This document shows, piece after piece, positions 1 through 7,559 of a DNA stretch of 64,000 nt. The stretch is from positions 434,001 through 498,000 of the forward strand of contig CAWGIM010000006.1 in assembly GCA_963822615.1 (NCBI GenBank), in the 5' to 3' direction. This stretch comes from Trebonia sp963822615 (lineage in GTDB: Bacteria; Actinomycetota; Actinomycetes; Streptosporangiales; Streptosporangiaceae). Positions within the stretch are counted from its first letter, which is position 1. Every line of letters starts with the position of its first letter. The translations under genes were made by a program, and so were the position numbers. Under the pieces are notes generated by a model. The model saw nothing but the letters and a program-made list of their open reading frames with translations, was not told the DNA's origin and did no database searches.

Positions 1-226
1 CGTCCGCCCGGAACTCGGCCCAGGTCCGGAATCCGTGTTCCTGGGCCAGGACGAACTGGGCGTCGCTGAGCAGGAACCGCCCGGCGGCCCGGTCGCCCAG
101 CACCTCGGCCGCCCGGTCCCGGGCGGCGGCATCCCCCGCCTCGTACGAGCGCAGCAGGTGCTTGGCCTGCTTGCGGTAGTACTCCAGGTCCGGGTGAGCC
201 GGCAGCTCGAAATGACGATCAGGCAT
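1..226 (-). CDS. Ankyrin-type protein, N-terminal part (runs off left edge)
   Basis: The ATG lies at 224-226 with a clear GGAGG ribosome site about 6 nt upstream, and 75 codons are visible before the window edge. The protein starts MPDRHFELPAHP and continues with a Lys/Arg/Ala-rich helical stretch followed by LSDAQFVLAQEHGF and W-AEF. This layout is typical of the leader region that precedes ankyrin repeats in many actinobacterial proteins. No ankyrin repeat is visible because the rest lies outside the window, so the family call rests on the leader alone. Function unknown; such proteins are usually cytoplasmic protein-binding scaffolds. Confidence 0.6.
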   Translation of the reverse strand, partial: MPDRHFELPAHPDLEYYRKQAKHLLRSYEAGDAAARDRAAEVLGDRAAGRFLLSDAQFVLAQEHGFRTWAEFRAD

Positions 227-551
227 CACAACCTCCTCCGTCGCCGAGGTCCGCTCGCCCGGCCGGAAAGAGGCTGGTCTTACCGGTGCGCTGAAGTTGC
301 TGATCGAGGTGGGAAAATCCCTGCCCGCGGACTGGCAGCGCCCTCGCACGCTCCATCCATCGTAATGACCGGCCCTGGCCCGGAACAACCGGCAGAAGGA
401 TTGGGGCTGCGGGTCGGTGGTGACCTGACGGCGGGCGCAGACACCTGCTCGCCGCCTACGAACTGGGCAAGGAAAAGCTGTTCGGGCACGTCAAGCCCCG
501 CAAGACGAGGCGCCGTTCACGGCCTTGCGGTACTTCGCACTCGACGGTAAA

Positions 552-629
552 GACCACGCCAGCCACGGGACGGCCTGAGCGGACCAGGTCCAGCGCCCGC
601 TGCCGGAACTCCCGGTTCCGGAGAACCGG
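552..629 (-). pseudogene. Scrap of IS3-type transposase OrfA
   Basis: A 26-residue stretch (N-REFRQRALDLVRSGRPVA) matches the opening helix of IS3-family OrfA helix-turn-helix proteins. The frame then loses similarity and no OrfB is present. It sits in the 227-648 gap between the ankyrin-type gene and the WXG100-like operon, which otherwise holds no convincing gene. The match is short, so this is a tentative remnant. Confidence 0.35.
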
Positions 630-648
630 GTCATGATCAGCCCTGCCT

Positions 649-1266
649 TCACGTGGTGACGCGGAGCGTAGGAGCGAGGCTGTCGGCAATCTCGGTGAAC
701 AGCGGGTCGTCGTCGACGAGCACCCAGTACATCATGTAGACGATCGCGTCCTTGATCCCCGGCGGCCGGCACACGTAGGTCACCGACACCACCGCGTCCG
801 ACGGCCCGCCGCCCGCCTGGTGCCACTCGCGCCGCAGCCGGACCGCGGGCCCAGCAGGTAGCTCGACCCGGCTGACCTCCAGCTCGGCGGTCTGCTCGTC
901 GCGCTCGGCGTACTGCTTCTCCAGCGCGTCGAGTTCCAGCGCAGGCTGCCCGCGCGAGACGTGCAGGGTGGATACCTCGATGCGGGCCACCTGCCCGGCC
1001 GGCTCCGACATCCACGCCCAGGCCAGCTTCATGCCGCGGGCCCGGGCGTCGGCCGCGCTCCCGCTCAGGGTGTCGACATAGCGGCTCAGCACCTCGGGGT
1101 CAGGCTGAGGACCGAGCAGCTCGCGGGCGGTGGCGTCTGCCCAGCCGGGCAGGTCCTGGTCATTACCGCGCCGACCGGAGAAAAGCCCGGAGCGCCCGGG
1201 CTGGCCGGCCGGCAACTGGACCCAGCCGTCGCCGGGGGGAACGTTGATGGTGATCCGGTAGGTCAT
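649..1266 (-). CDS. Conserved hypothetical, last gene of WXG100-like operon
   Basis: A 205-residue soluble protein starting MTYRITINVPPGDGWVQLPAG. The start is fixed by an ATGA overlap with the stop of the membrane protein upstream (1263-1266). The body alternates beta-rich segments, with a central Glu/Lys-rich helix near residues 120-140 and a C-terminal VVSVTYVCRPPGIKDAIVYM stretch. No signal peptide or catalytic motif is visible. Its position at the end of an operon with WXG100-like and glycine-zipper proteins suggests a role linked to type VII-like secretion, perhaps as a chaperone or accessory. That role is inferred from context only. Confidence 0.7.
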   Translation of the reverse strand: MTYRITINVPPGDGWVQLPAGQPGRSGLFSGRRGNDQDLPGWADATARELLGPQPDPEVLSRYVDTLSGSAADARARGMKLAWAWMSEPAGQVARIEVSTLHVSRGQPALELDALEKQYAERDEQTAELEVSRVELPAGPAVRLRREWHQAGGGPSDAVVSVTYVCRPPGIKDAIVYMMYWVLVDDDPLFTEIADSLAPTLRVTT

Positions 1267-1835
1267 CGCTTGTGCCCTCCGTGCGTGCCGGGCGGGTGCC
1301 CGACACGACCGTAGTAGGTGAGTTCCTCGGCCAGCAACCGCCGGGCCCGCCGTTCGGCGGGCGGCACCGGCACCAGCCAGATCGCGAACGCGGCGAGCGC
1401 GAACCCGGAGCTGAGCAGCACCGACACGACCAGCAGGAGCGCGCCCAGGCCGCCGACCAGGAAAGCCGTGTAGGCGGCGCCCGCCCCGGCCGCCGCGTTG
1501 CGGCGGCTGGTGAGCAGCGTCGGCCTGGTGATCCCGATCCGCCACAGGTGCCGGAACGCGAATACCCCGCTTACCAGGGAGAACACGATCTCAACGGTCA
1601 GCGCGGCGATGAAGCCGGGTGACCCGGGGCGGCCCGCCGCGAGCACCACCCCGGCGATGATCAGCACGTACATCGTCAGCATGGCGGCGAGCAGGAGCGT
1701 AGCGCCCGCACGGCGGCACCAGTACAGGAAGCCGCGCCGGTACCAGGTCCGGCCGACCCCCGGGATCCGGGCGATGGTCACCCCGGGCGGCAGCTCGGCC
1801 CGGGGCGGGAAGGTGACGTGCTGGTAGCCGGTCAC
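1263..1835 (-). CDS. Small integral membrane protein of WXG100-like operon
   Basis: A 190-residue protein with about four hydrophobic segments: TLLLAAMLTMYVLIIAGVVLAA near residues 45-66, then two or three around 75-92, 117-137 and 140-155. It ends in a basic, Arg-rich cytoplasmic tail. The N-terminus reads MTGYQHVTFPPRAELPPGV. It lies 4 nt downstream of the large WXG-like protein gene and overlaps the next gene by ATGA, so it is part of one transcript. Probable membrane partner of the secreted or toxin-like product of this operon; no specific family recognised. Confidence 0.7.
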   Translation of the reverse strand: MTGYQHVTFPPRAELPPGVTIARIPGVGRTWYRRGFLYWCRRAGATLLLAAMLTMYVLIIAGVVLAAGRPGSPGFIAALTVEIVFSLVSGVFAFRHLWRIGITRPTLLTSRRNAAAGAGAAYTAFLVGGLGALLLVVSVLLSSGFALAAFAIWLVPVPPAERRARRLLAEELTYYGRVGHPPGTHGGHKR

Positions 1836-1839
1836 GGGC

Positions 1840-3090
1840 TCAGAACGGGTTGAGGTCGTCGAGCAGGTGGAGCGCCTGGTGGCCGGTCTCGACGGCGGCG
1901 TCCTTGGCGCCGTCCAGGGTCCCGGCCACCACGCCGTGCGCGTGCCATTCCGCCGTCCAGTTCTCCTGGGCGAGGTTGTGCACGAAGTCGCCCGCGCCGA
2001 CCGCCAGGACCCCGCCGCCGATCACCCCGGCCGCGATCGCGGCGACCGAGCCGGTCCCGATCACCGCGCCCACGCCGAGGCCGGCCGCCAGGGCGACGGT
2101 GCTGGAGGCGGCGCCGTCGATAAGGGACTGCTTCCAGGACTCGCCTTCTTCCCGGTCCTGCCAGACCGTGATGCCGCCCCCGATCGCGGTGCCGATGAAC
2201 GGGATGGCACGGACGGCGCCGGCCGCCACGCCCGCCAGGCCGAGAACCTCGAAGTCCCCGTCGGCCGCGGCCGTGAGGGGGGTTTCCGGCGGGGCGTGGT
2301 CGAGCTCGCCCTGCAGTTCCGCCTGCTTCTGCAGCGCCTTGGCCGCGCTCGCCCTGACCTTGGGGTCGAGCCGGGCGGCGCTGCCGCTTACCGCCTTCTT
2401 GGCCAGCAGGTTCTGCCAGGCGGCGTCCTGAGTCTCCGCGGTCGTCCGGCGCGCGACGACCAGGGCCTCGGCCAGGTCCCTGCGGTACACGGTCGGCACG
2501 GCCCACAGGTTGCGCACGGAGTCGAGCCCGTTGACCGGGTCCCCGTAGTCCGGCTGAGACGGAAGCAGGGACCCGGTGATCGCGTCCAGGGCCAGGGCCG
2601 CCTCCCCGCGCGCGACCGAAGCCTGGTCCAGGATGCGCGTCCGGTAGGCGTCGTACGGGCCCGCGAGCGCCACCACCTGCGGGGACGGGCAGGCCAGCCC
2701 GTTGGGGACAATATCCGGCTGTGCGGCCCCGGTCGCCTTGTCGATCGCCAGCCCCTGCTTCTCTACCTGGTAGGCCGCCTGCTCGAGCGCGCTCTCGAGC
2801 GAGGCCAGGACGCTCGCCAGGTTCCCGGCGATGGCGCCGATCTGCTGCCACGCCCCGGCCAGCTGCGCGCCCGCGACCGAGTCGCGATCCCAGGCGGCGG
2901 TGAACGCGCTCGCGGCCGCGCCGGACCAGCCGCCCGCGTGCACCACCTGCGAGACCTGCTGGGACAGGGCGCGATCGGCCCCGGAAATGGTGGTGGCGAC
3001 CGCGGAGCACTGGTTCTCCAGCGACTTCAGGCCGGCGAAGTTCCCGCCCACCCAGTCGTAGGCGCACGCGGCCAGCGCACTCCCGCTCAT
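1840..3090 (-). CDS. WXG100/LXG-like protein with glycine-zipper C-terminus
   Basis: A 416-residue protein. The first ~110 residues are helical with a WSGAAASAF turn (WxG motif) in the style of ESAT-6/WXG100 substrates, followed by a long helical middle. The C-terminal third is glycine-zipper rich (GLGVGAVIGTGSVAAIAAGVIGGG), compatible with membrane insertion, and ends HLLDDLNPF. This arrangement (WXG-like N-domain, long stalk, glycine-zipper tail) is known from actinobacterial T7SS-associated secreted proteins and polymorphic-toxin stalks. No nuclease or ADP-ribosyl motif is evident, so toxin activity is not claimed. A smaller WXG100-like gene lies directly upstream. Confidence 0.75.
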   Translation of the reverse strand: MSGSALAACAYDWVGGNFAGLKSLENQCSAVATTISGADRALSQQVSQVVHAGGWSGAAASAFTAAWDRDSVAGAQLAGAWQQIGAIAGNLASVLASLESALEQAAYQVEKQGLAIDKATGAAQPDIVPNGLACPSPQVVALAGPYDAYRTRILDQASVARGEAALALDAITGSLLPSQPDYGDPVNGLDSVRNLWAVPTVYRRDLAEALVVARRTTAETQDAAWQNLLAKKAVSGSAARLDPKVRASAAKALQKQAELQGELDHAPPETPLTAAADGDFEVLGLAGVAAGAVRAIPFIGTAIGGGITVWQDREEGESWKQSLIDGAASSTVALAAGLGVGAVIGTGSVAAIAAGVIGGGVLAVGAGDFVHNLAQENWTAEWHAHGVVAGTLDGAKDAAVETGHQALHLLDDLNPF

Positions 3091-3092
3091 CT

Positions 3093-3401
3093 TCAGCTCC
3101 CGCTGATCAGGCTGGTCAGGTCCTGGCAGAGCTGGGCGCTACTCTGCTCCGCGTCCTGGTACTTCCGGTACGCAGTGGTCAGCTTGTCGCCATGGCTCCC
3201 GACCACCGCCCCCAGCTGCCCGGTCGCCATGCCCGCGGACTTCAGCGCGTTCGACAGCGCCCGGTTGGCAGTGCCGTCACCGGCGTCGGGGTCGCTCACC
3301 CCGGCCGCGCTCACCGCCCCCGACAGCGTCCGGGACTCGTTCCCGAAGGCCTGCGCCATGCCCAGCAGGTCACCCAGCAGCACCTGGTACCCGTCGCTCA
3401 C
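3093..3401 (-). CDS. WXG100-like small secreted protein
   Basis: A 102-residue all-helical protein. The start is a GTG at 3399-3401 that overlaps the stop of the preceding gene as GTGA, which argues against a longer form starting further upstream. Two long helices are joined near residues 40-55, typical of the ESAT-6/WXG100 fold, although the classical WxG turn is not obvious. The length (~100 aa) and its pairing with the larger WXG-like gene downstream fit a secreted T7SS heterodimer partner. Confidence in the fold is moderate and the exact family is not assigned. Confidence 0.7.
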   Translation of the reverse strand: MSDGYQVLLGDLLGMAQAFGNESRTLSGAVSAAGVSDPDAGDGTANRALSNALKSAGMATGQLGAVVGSHGDKLTTAYRKYQDAEQSSAQLCQDLTSLISGS

Positions 3402-3808
3402 GCCGGTCGCCCCCAGGAGAACCCGGTGAGGTCCTGCTGCTCCCACCGCCACGCGCCGTCGGCAACCTCAGGGTCCAGCACCACCTGGTGCACCCGGGCG
3501 TCAGCGGCGGCGTCCACAACCCGCGCGAGCGGAAGGACCGCCCACGGCTGCGCGTGCCCGAGGGCTGCGATCAAGGTGCGGACCGAGCTGAACACCGGCA
3601 GCACCAGCCCGTCCGGCTCCTGCCGGGCCTCGAAGAGCAGCCGATCGCCGGCTCCCGGGTGCGCGGGCACGACCACCAGCGGTTCCTGTTCCGTCAACGC
3701 TGTCCGCTCCCGTGTTGCCAAAACGGCTATCCCACCGTAAGCACTACATTGGACACGCACAGCAATAGCTTGCGGTTCAAGGCATGCGAAATTGGCTAAT
3801 TCTGGCAC
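3398..3808 (-). CDS. SAV_915/SseB-like protein, first gene of WXG100-like operon
   Basis: A 136-residue soluble protein. Its pattern (N-terminal EPQAIAVRVQ, then YGGIAVLATRERTALT, then SSVRTLIAALGHAQPWAVLPLARVV) resembles the actinobacterial SAV_915 / SseB-like family. These proteins are small alpha/beta units often found beside WXG100 genes. It heads the five-gene leftward operon and overlaps the WXG100-like gene by 4 nt. SseB homologues in other systems act as secretion chaperones, and a chaperone or adaptor role for the neighbouring WXG proteins is plausible but inferred. Confidence 0.65.
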   Translation of the reverse strand: MPELANFACLEPQAIAVRVQCSAYGGIAVLATRERTALTEQEPLVVVPAHPGAGDRLLFEARQEPDGLVLPVFSSVRTLIAALGHAQPWAVLPLARVVDAAADARVHQVVLDPEVADGAWRWEQQDLTGFSWGRPA

Positions 3809-3896
3809 CAGAAGCGTGCAGTGGTACCACGAGGGGAACCACGAACTCGTTCGGGCTGATCGTTTTTGATCTTCCGAACGGGTGCGGCTGACTGCC

Positions 3897-5330
3897 TCAG
3901 CGGTACTGGTACTCGGCGGCGGCGGGGTCTTCGGCGCGTTTCCAGGTGTGGCGCCACTGGCGGTCGGCTTCGGCGCGCTCGGCTTCCCAGTGGGCGCGCT
4001 CCTGGCGGCGCTCGAAGGCGGCGAGGTCGGCCGCGCGGATGGCCTCGTCCATGATCCGGTGGCCCTCGTGCGGGGTCACGACCGGGATGCCGAGCTCGCG
4101 GGCCCTGGCCTGGGCGGTGGTGCCGCTGGTGTTGGTGGCGAGGAAGCGGACGGTCTTGGTGAGCTTCTTCGCGACCGACGCGTCGTGCCGCTCGGATAGT
4201 TCGACCAAGCCGGCCAGGCCAGGGTCGCCGGCCGGGTCCAGGCCGATGCGCCAGCCTTTGAGGTAGCCGGTCCCGGCGGGCTTGCGGGCGACAGCCTGGT
4301 CGGCTTCGACCAGCGGGGCGAGGACGGCGATGACTTCGGGGACGCCGAGGGCCTTGGCCAGGGCGAGGAACTCGCGGCGGCGGACCGGGCTGAGGGCACC
4401 GGGCGGGACGCGGACCTCCTCGCCCATGACGCGGAAGAAGGCCTCCCGGTGCAGTTCCTCCAGCGGGATCTGGGTGAGGCCGCCCGCGCGGGCGCAGGCT
4501 TCGAGGTCGGCGGCTTCCTGGACGCTGACCCGCTCGTCGGCGACGACCTCGTCCAGCAGCCGCAGGTAGCGGTCCTCGGCGCCGGGGGCGGTGGGCCGGC
4601 GGATCCGGGAGCGGGGGAAGCGGCGGACGAACGCGGCCAGCTCGTTGCTGCTGGCCGGGACCGGGCGGGGGGCCAGGCGGCTGGGGAGAACCCGGCTGTA
4701 GCGGGGGTCGGGCGGGGGCGGCGGCCAGTGCTCCAGGTGCAGGCCGCCCGGGGCCTGGCGCAGCATCCAGCGCAGCACGGTAGAGACGGCGCGAGCGTCG
4801 GCGAGGGCTGAATGCTGGTCATCCAGCCACTCCCCCGTCGCCGTGCGGTACAGCGGGCCGAGGTTGAAGGTGCGGCCGTCCAACTGCACCCGGGCGGTTC
4901 GCTGCGAGCACACCGCCAGCATCGGCGGGACCGGCAGGCCCGACCGCTGCGACTCGGCCAGCAGGAACCGGCTGGTGAACTCCAGGTTGTGCGCGACCAG
5001 GACCGTGCCGGCGCTGAGCGCCCACAGCTCGGGCAGCACCGCGCCCGCCCGCGGCGCGCCGGCCAGATCCGCGTCGGACAAGCCGTGGATCTCGCGGGCG
5101 CCGCTGCTCACCGGCATCAGCGGGTCGACCAGGGTGGCGTACTCGTCCAGGACCTCGCCGTCACCGCGGAACACCACCGCCGCCAGCTCGACGATCCGGT
5201 CCTTGTCGTCCAGGCCGGTCGTCTCGACGTCGACCGCGGTGAACACCAAGCCACGGCCATCAGGTCCGGCCGGGCGGCGGGTGAGGCTGGTCGTCGTCAG
5301 CCCTGATGCCTGCGTAAATGATCTTGACAT
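3897..5330 (-). CDS. DnaQ-like DEDDh 3'-5' exonuclease with BRCT-like tail
   Basis: A 477-residue protein. The exonuclease domain covers residues ~28-195 with ExoI FTAVDVETTG, ExoII VAHNLEF and ExoIII HSALADARA, which supply the DEDDh metal-binding acidic residues and the catalytic His. The C-terminal part (~370-430) has a BRCT-like pattern (FLATNTSGTTAQARARELGIPVV), as in DnaQ/BRCT fusion proteins of actinobacteria. The tail is Arg/Glu-rich and helical. It probably trims 3' ends in DNA repair or RNA turnover in the cytoplasm. The ATG is preceded by a G-run ribosome site. The gene is monocistronic, flanked by gaps on both sides. Confidence 0.85.
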   Translation of the reverse strand: MSRSFTQASGLTTTSLTRRPAGPDGRGLVFTAVDVETTGLDDKDRIVELAAVVFRGDGEVLDEYATLVDPLMPVSSGAREIHGLSDADLAGAPRAGAVLPELWALSAGTVLVAHNLEFTSRFLLAESQRSGLPVPPMLAVCSQRTARVQLDGRTFNLGPLYRTATGEWLDDQHSALADARAVSTVLRWMLRQAPGGLHLEHWPPPPPDPRYSRVLPSRLAPRPVPASSNELAAFVRRFPRSRIRRPTAPGAEDRYLRLLDEVVADERVSVQEAADLEACARAGGLTQIPLEELHREAFFRVMGEEVRVPPGALSPVRRREFLALAKALGVPEVIAVLAPLVEADQAVARKPAGTGYLKGWRIGLDPAGDPGLAGLVELSERHDASVAKKLTKTVRFLATNTSGTTAQARARELGIPVVTPHEGHRIMDEAIRAADLAAFERRQERAHWEAERAEADRQWRHTWKRAEDPAAAEYQYR

Positions 5331-5527
5331 CTTCCCCCCAAAGCAATTCCCTCAGATCGCAGGTTAGGCCTGCTGGCTCGCGCGGCCAGTTGATTTCGGC
5401 GCCGAAGTGACAATTCCGTTATTTGTCACCGCGTGACCGGGGCGGGCGGTATCTCAGCGTGCAATGGCCGTGCGCGAGGCTGCGAATCCACCTAGCTTCC
5501 CCTTTGGACTGCCTGGTGGAGGACTGC

Positions 5528-5821
5528 CTAGTCGCAGTGCCAGCCCGACCACCATGACCACGAGCCGCCGAATAGCTGACACGATGCGGGCGGGTTGTTC
5601 CTCGTCTCTAGGTTGCCCAGCACCCTGTAGCCGACGAACCCGAGGACAACCGCGATCACGACGAAGATCAGCAGGACCGTAGCGGCGCTCCGGAGAATCG
5701 TCTTGCCCCACGACTCGTACGGTGGGCATGACCCGGTGACCGGGTCATGGTCTGACATGAGACAGCGGCATGCTTCGCATTTCGAATTGTAGACATTCAC
5801 CTTGCTGCCTTTTCCCGGCAC
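5528..5821 (-). CDS. Small Cys-rich single-span membrane protein
   Basis: A 97-residue protein starting with GTG at 5819-5821 behind a strong GGAGGT site. The N-terminal half carries a Cys cluster (C-EACRC and later C-PPY), suggesting a small zinc ribbon. One transmembrane helix follows (TVLLIFVVIAVVLGFVGY, residues ~48-66), and the extracytoplasmic tail has two more Cys and several Trp (SWSWWSGWHC). Function unknown. The next downstream gene on the same strand is another small membrane protein with a similar Cys/Trp-containing loop. Confidence 0.65.
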   Translation of the reverse strand: MPGKGSKVNVYNSKCEACRCLMSDHDPVTGSCPPYESWGKTILRSAATVLLIFVVIAVVLGFVGYRVLGNLETRNNPPASCQLFGGSWSWWSGWHCD

Positions 5822-5876
5822 GACTTACCTCCGCGAGGCACCCGCGGCCGCCCAGCAGGCGGCCGCGGTATCACGG

Positions 5877-6185
5877 TTACCTGCGGGTGGAAAGCCGGTA
5901 GATGCCGTAACCGAGGCCGAGGAAGAAGTCGACCGCAACCCAGACCGCGACGATGAGCCCGACGCCTATACCCTTGCCGACGTCGCTCGCGGCGTTGAGT
6001 GTGTTGCCGTAGTGGGTGACGCAGTCCGCCTGCGAGCTGTAGAGGCTCTGCCAGTTCGCCGGGGTGGCGCACCACTGGACTGCCTGCGTGTGGGCGTCGG
6101 CGCCAGAGCTGCCCGTGCTGGCTATGCCTGTGATGAGCCAGATCAGGAACAGGATTTGAACGGCCAGGAAGACCCACAGGAACAC
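5877..6185 (-). CDS. Small two-span membrane protein, probable N-terminal frameshift
   Basis: The 102-residue frame starting at GTG 6185 has TM1 (VFLAVQILFLIWLITGIA), a Cys-containing loop and TM2 (GVGLIVAVWVAVDFFLGLGYGIY). The family normally begins with a short Pro-rich leader just before VFLWVFL. That leader (PQWGPVGPAPRKKRR) is encoded immediately upstream in the same frame but has no start codon. A well-placed ATG at 6247 behind a GGGGG site lies one frame off. Either the GTG is used or a one-base shift separates the ATG from the body. Function unknown. Confidence 0.6.
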   Translation of the reverse strand: MFLWVFLAVQILFLIWLITGIASTGSSGADAHTQAVQWCATPANWQSLYSSQADCVTHYGNTLNAASDVGKGIGVGLIVAVWVAVDFFLGLGYGIYRLSTRR

Positions 6186-6392
6186 CCGGCGCTTCTTCCG
6201 CGGCGCCGGCCCGACCGGCCCCCACTGCGGCTCCGTACGTTCGGCATGCTGTTATCCCCCTTCCGGGCGCAGCTGCACCCGCCGGAAGCATGACGCCCAG
6301 AGAGATCCGCGCCACACAATGAACACATAATGTCACATTATTGTAACTCATCGTAACTGGGTGGCTAACGGTCCGAATCGTCCAGCACGGCG

Positions 6393-6614
6393 GTGGCGAG
6401 GTGCCCGACTGGGACTTGCGCCGGGCTCGCCGCCGACCCCGAGCGCCTGACCGCCTCACTGCTCGACTTCATCGGCCACCCCGCCTACGGGCCGGACGCG
6501 CTCCGCGCGGACCTGGACCGCTTCACCTTCCTCCTCGGAGGCAGCGACGGCGAGGAACTCTTCGGCCAGGCCACGACAAATAACCGGCCCCCACGGGGCA
6601 AGGGCGGAGCCTGA
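6393..6614 (+). pseudogene. Possible C-terminal gene remnant
   Basis: The 73-codon frame contains a protein-like stretch (DPERLTASLLDFIGHPAYG followed by LRADLDRFTFLLGG) that looks like the end of a larger cytoplasmic protein. The beginning is low-complexity, and no ribosome site or start is convincing. Nothing else is visible between 6248 and 6657. Reported as a likely remnant rather than a working gene. Confidence 0.25.
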
Positions 6615-6657
6615 AAGAGTCCGTCATAGCCGCAGAGGTCCGCTCGGGTGGGAGCAT

Positions 6658-6873
6658 ATGCCCATGCCCACCGAGTGGTATCGGACACCGGGCCACGACC
6701 TGGCCTCCAAATCCGAGTTCGATCGCCGCTACGCCCGCGCCCGCCCCCCGCACCGGATCCAGTACAAGGTCATCAAGGCCATCCACCTGCTGGAAGCCGG
6801 CGAACCCCGGGCAATCCAGTGGGCGCAGCAGCTCCTGACGGAAGTAACCGCCGACCAGGTGTCCTGTCGCTGA
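6658..6873 (+). CDS. Hypothetical small protein
   Basis: A 71-residue charged protein starting at ATG 6658 (a second ATG follows at 6664) behind GGGAG. The sequence is helix-prone and rich in Arg, His and Ala (EWYRTPGHDLASKSEFDRRY, then KVIKAIHLLEAGEPRAIQWA). No signal peptide or membrane segment is present. Its 3' end enters the left copy of the long inverted repeat at 6861-6984, so its original C-terminus may have been replaced by the insertion. Function unknown. Confidence 0.5.
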   Translation: MPMPTEWYRTPGHDLASKSEFDRRYARARPPHRIQYKVIKAIHLLEAGEPRAIQWAQQLLTEVTADQVSCR

Positions 6874-6984
6874 TAAATCGGCCCTGTCTCACTGAATCCG
6901 GCCCGTTATTGCCTTGGTCTCAGTTAACTCGGCCCGCCGGCGGGCCAGGCGGAGACGATGTCGGCGGCCAGCCAGTGTCCGAGT
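6861..6984. repeat. Left ~124-bp inverted repeat (transposon-end-like)
   Basis: This stretch is repeated in inverted orientation at 8398-8520 with only a few differences. The outer part (6871-6935) carries the motif GGCCCTGTCTCACTGAATCC and a second GGTCTCAGTTAAC. The inner part is the tail of an ankyrin-type gene. A shorter third copy of the motif lies at 7462-7487. The two long copies bracket a 1.4-kb segment that holds a methyltransferase gene. Confidence 0.8.
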
Positions 6985-7277
6985 AGTTCAGCCTCGGCTG
7001 CTGTTCCGGCACTGTCCTCGCGTGGTTTGGCGCCGCGGGCGAGCAGGAGCGCGGTCATGTCTGCGTGCAGGGGCTCGTCTGTCCTGGCGTGGCGGTCGGC
7101 CTCGGCGTGAATGGCCCGGCGGAGCAGGGACCATCCGTCTCCGTTGTCGTCCTCGACGTCGTGGCCGTCGTTGAGCAGGTCACGCAGGCGGTTCAGGTCG
7201 TGGTCTGAGACTGCCTGATGAGCCGGGGACAGCGACTGGCGCCCAGGAAAACGACCGCACCGGCCGCGTGTCCTCAA
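6924..7277 (-). pseudogene. Ankyrin-type protein fragment
   Basis: The frame encodes HQAVSDHDLNRLRDLLNDGH, then DNGDGWSLLRRAI, then MTALLLARGA and LGHWLAADIVSAW. This is an ankyrin-repeat pattern known from small actinobacterial ankyrin proteins. The 5' part (residues 1-18) is unrelated Arg-rich sequence that overlaps the tnsA-like fragment in another frame, so the true start is missing. The 3' end lies inside the inverted repeat, and the tail LAADIVSAW is duplicated in the right repeat. Probably a truncated passenger gene. Confidence 0.5.
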
Positions 7278-7395
7278 GCCGGGCCGTCACGCAGGCCGCC
7301 AGCGGCTCCCGGCGCCTTGTCCCGCCGGCCTCGGTGAACTCCAGGAAGAACCGCAGGCCAGCACCCGAACCAAGATCCAGTGCAGCGACAGTCAT
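7243..7395 (-). pseudogene. 5' fragment of a TnsA-like transposase endonuclease gene
   Basis: A clean start (ATG 7395 behind GGCGGGGG) begins MTVAALDLGSGAGLRFFLEF and runs to RPVRSFSW, where similarity ends as the ankyrin fragment begins. The opening resembles the N-terminus of actinobacterial TnsA-like endonuclease subunits of Tn7-type transposons. The start codon lies ~70 nt from a copy of the TGAGAC-containing motif at 7462-7487, matching the Tn7 layout in which tnsA begins just inside one transposon end. The identification is from memory of the family and is moderate. Confidence 0.4.
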
Positions 7396-7437
7396 AGCCC
7401 CCGCCTGCCGTCAGAGAATCCGCCCACGGCCAACAAT

Positions 7438-7487
7438 AATGAGACACGTTCTGTGACGGTGCGGATTCAGTGAGACAGGGCCGATTC
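7438..7487. other. Internal copy of transposon-end motif
   Basis: The stretch GGATTCAGTGAGACAGGGCC at 7463-7482 matches the right inverted repeat in the same orientation. A second ATGAGACAC lies ~30 bp away at 7439. Such spaced short repeats are the style of transposase-binding sites in Tn7-type ends. Similar TGTCTCA words recur at 8595-8601 and 8653-8659, beyond the right repeat. Confidence 0.45.
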
Positions 7488-7559
7488 TCCGGCGACAGCG
7501 CATCCTGGTCGCGTTCGACGGTCTGGCAGCCCGGATCGGCTGCAGCCTAGGCTTACCGG

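Noticed and set aside
1867..3429. 520-codon plus-strand open frame
   Set aside because: It is antisense to the WXG100-like operon, lacks protein-like composition and has no ribosome site. High-GC codon bias creates such shadows.
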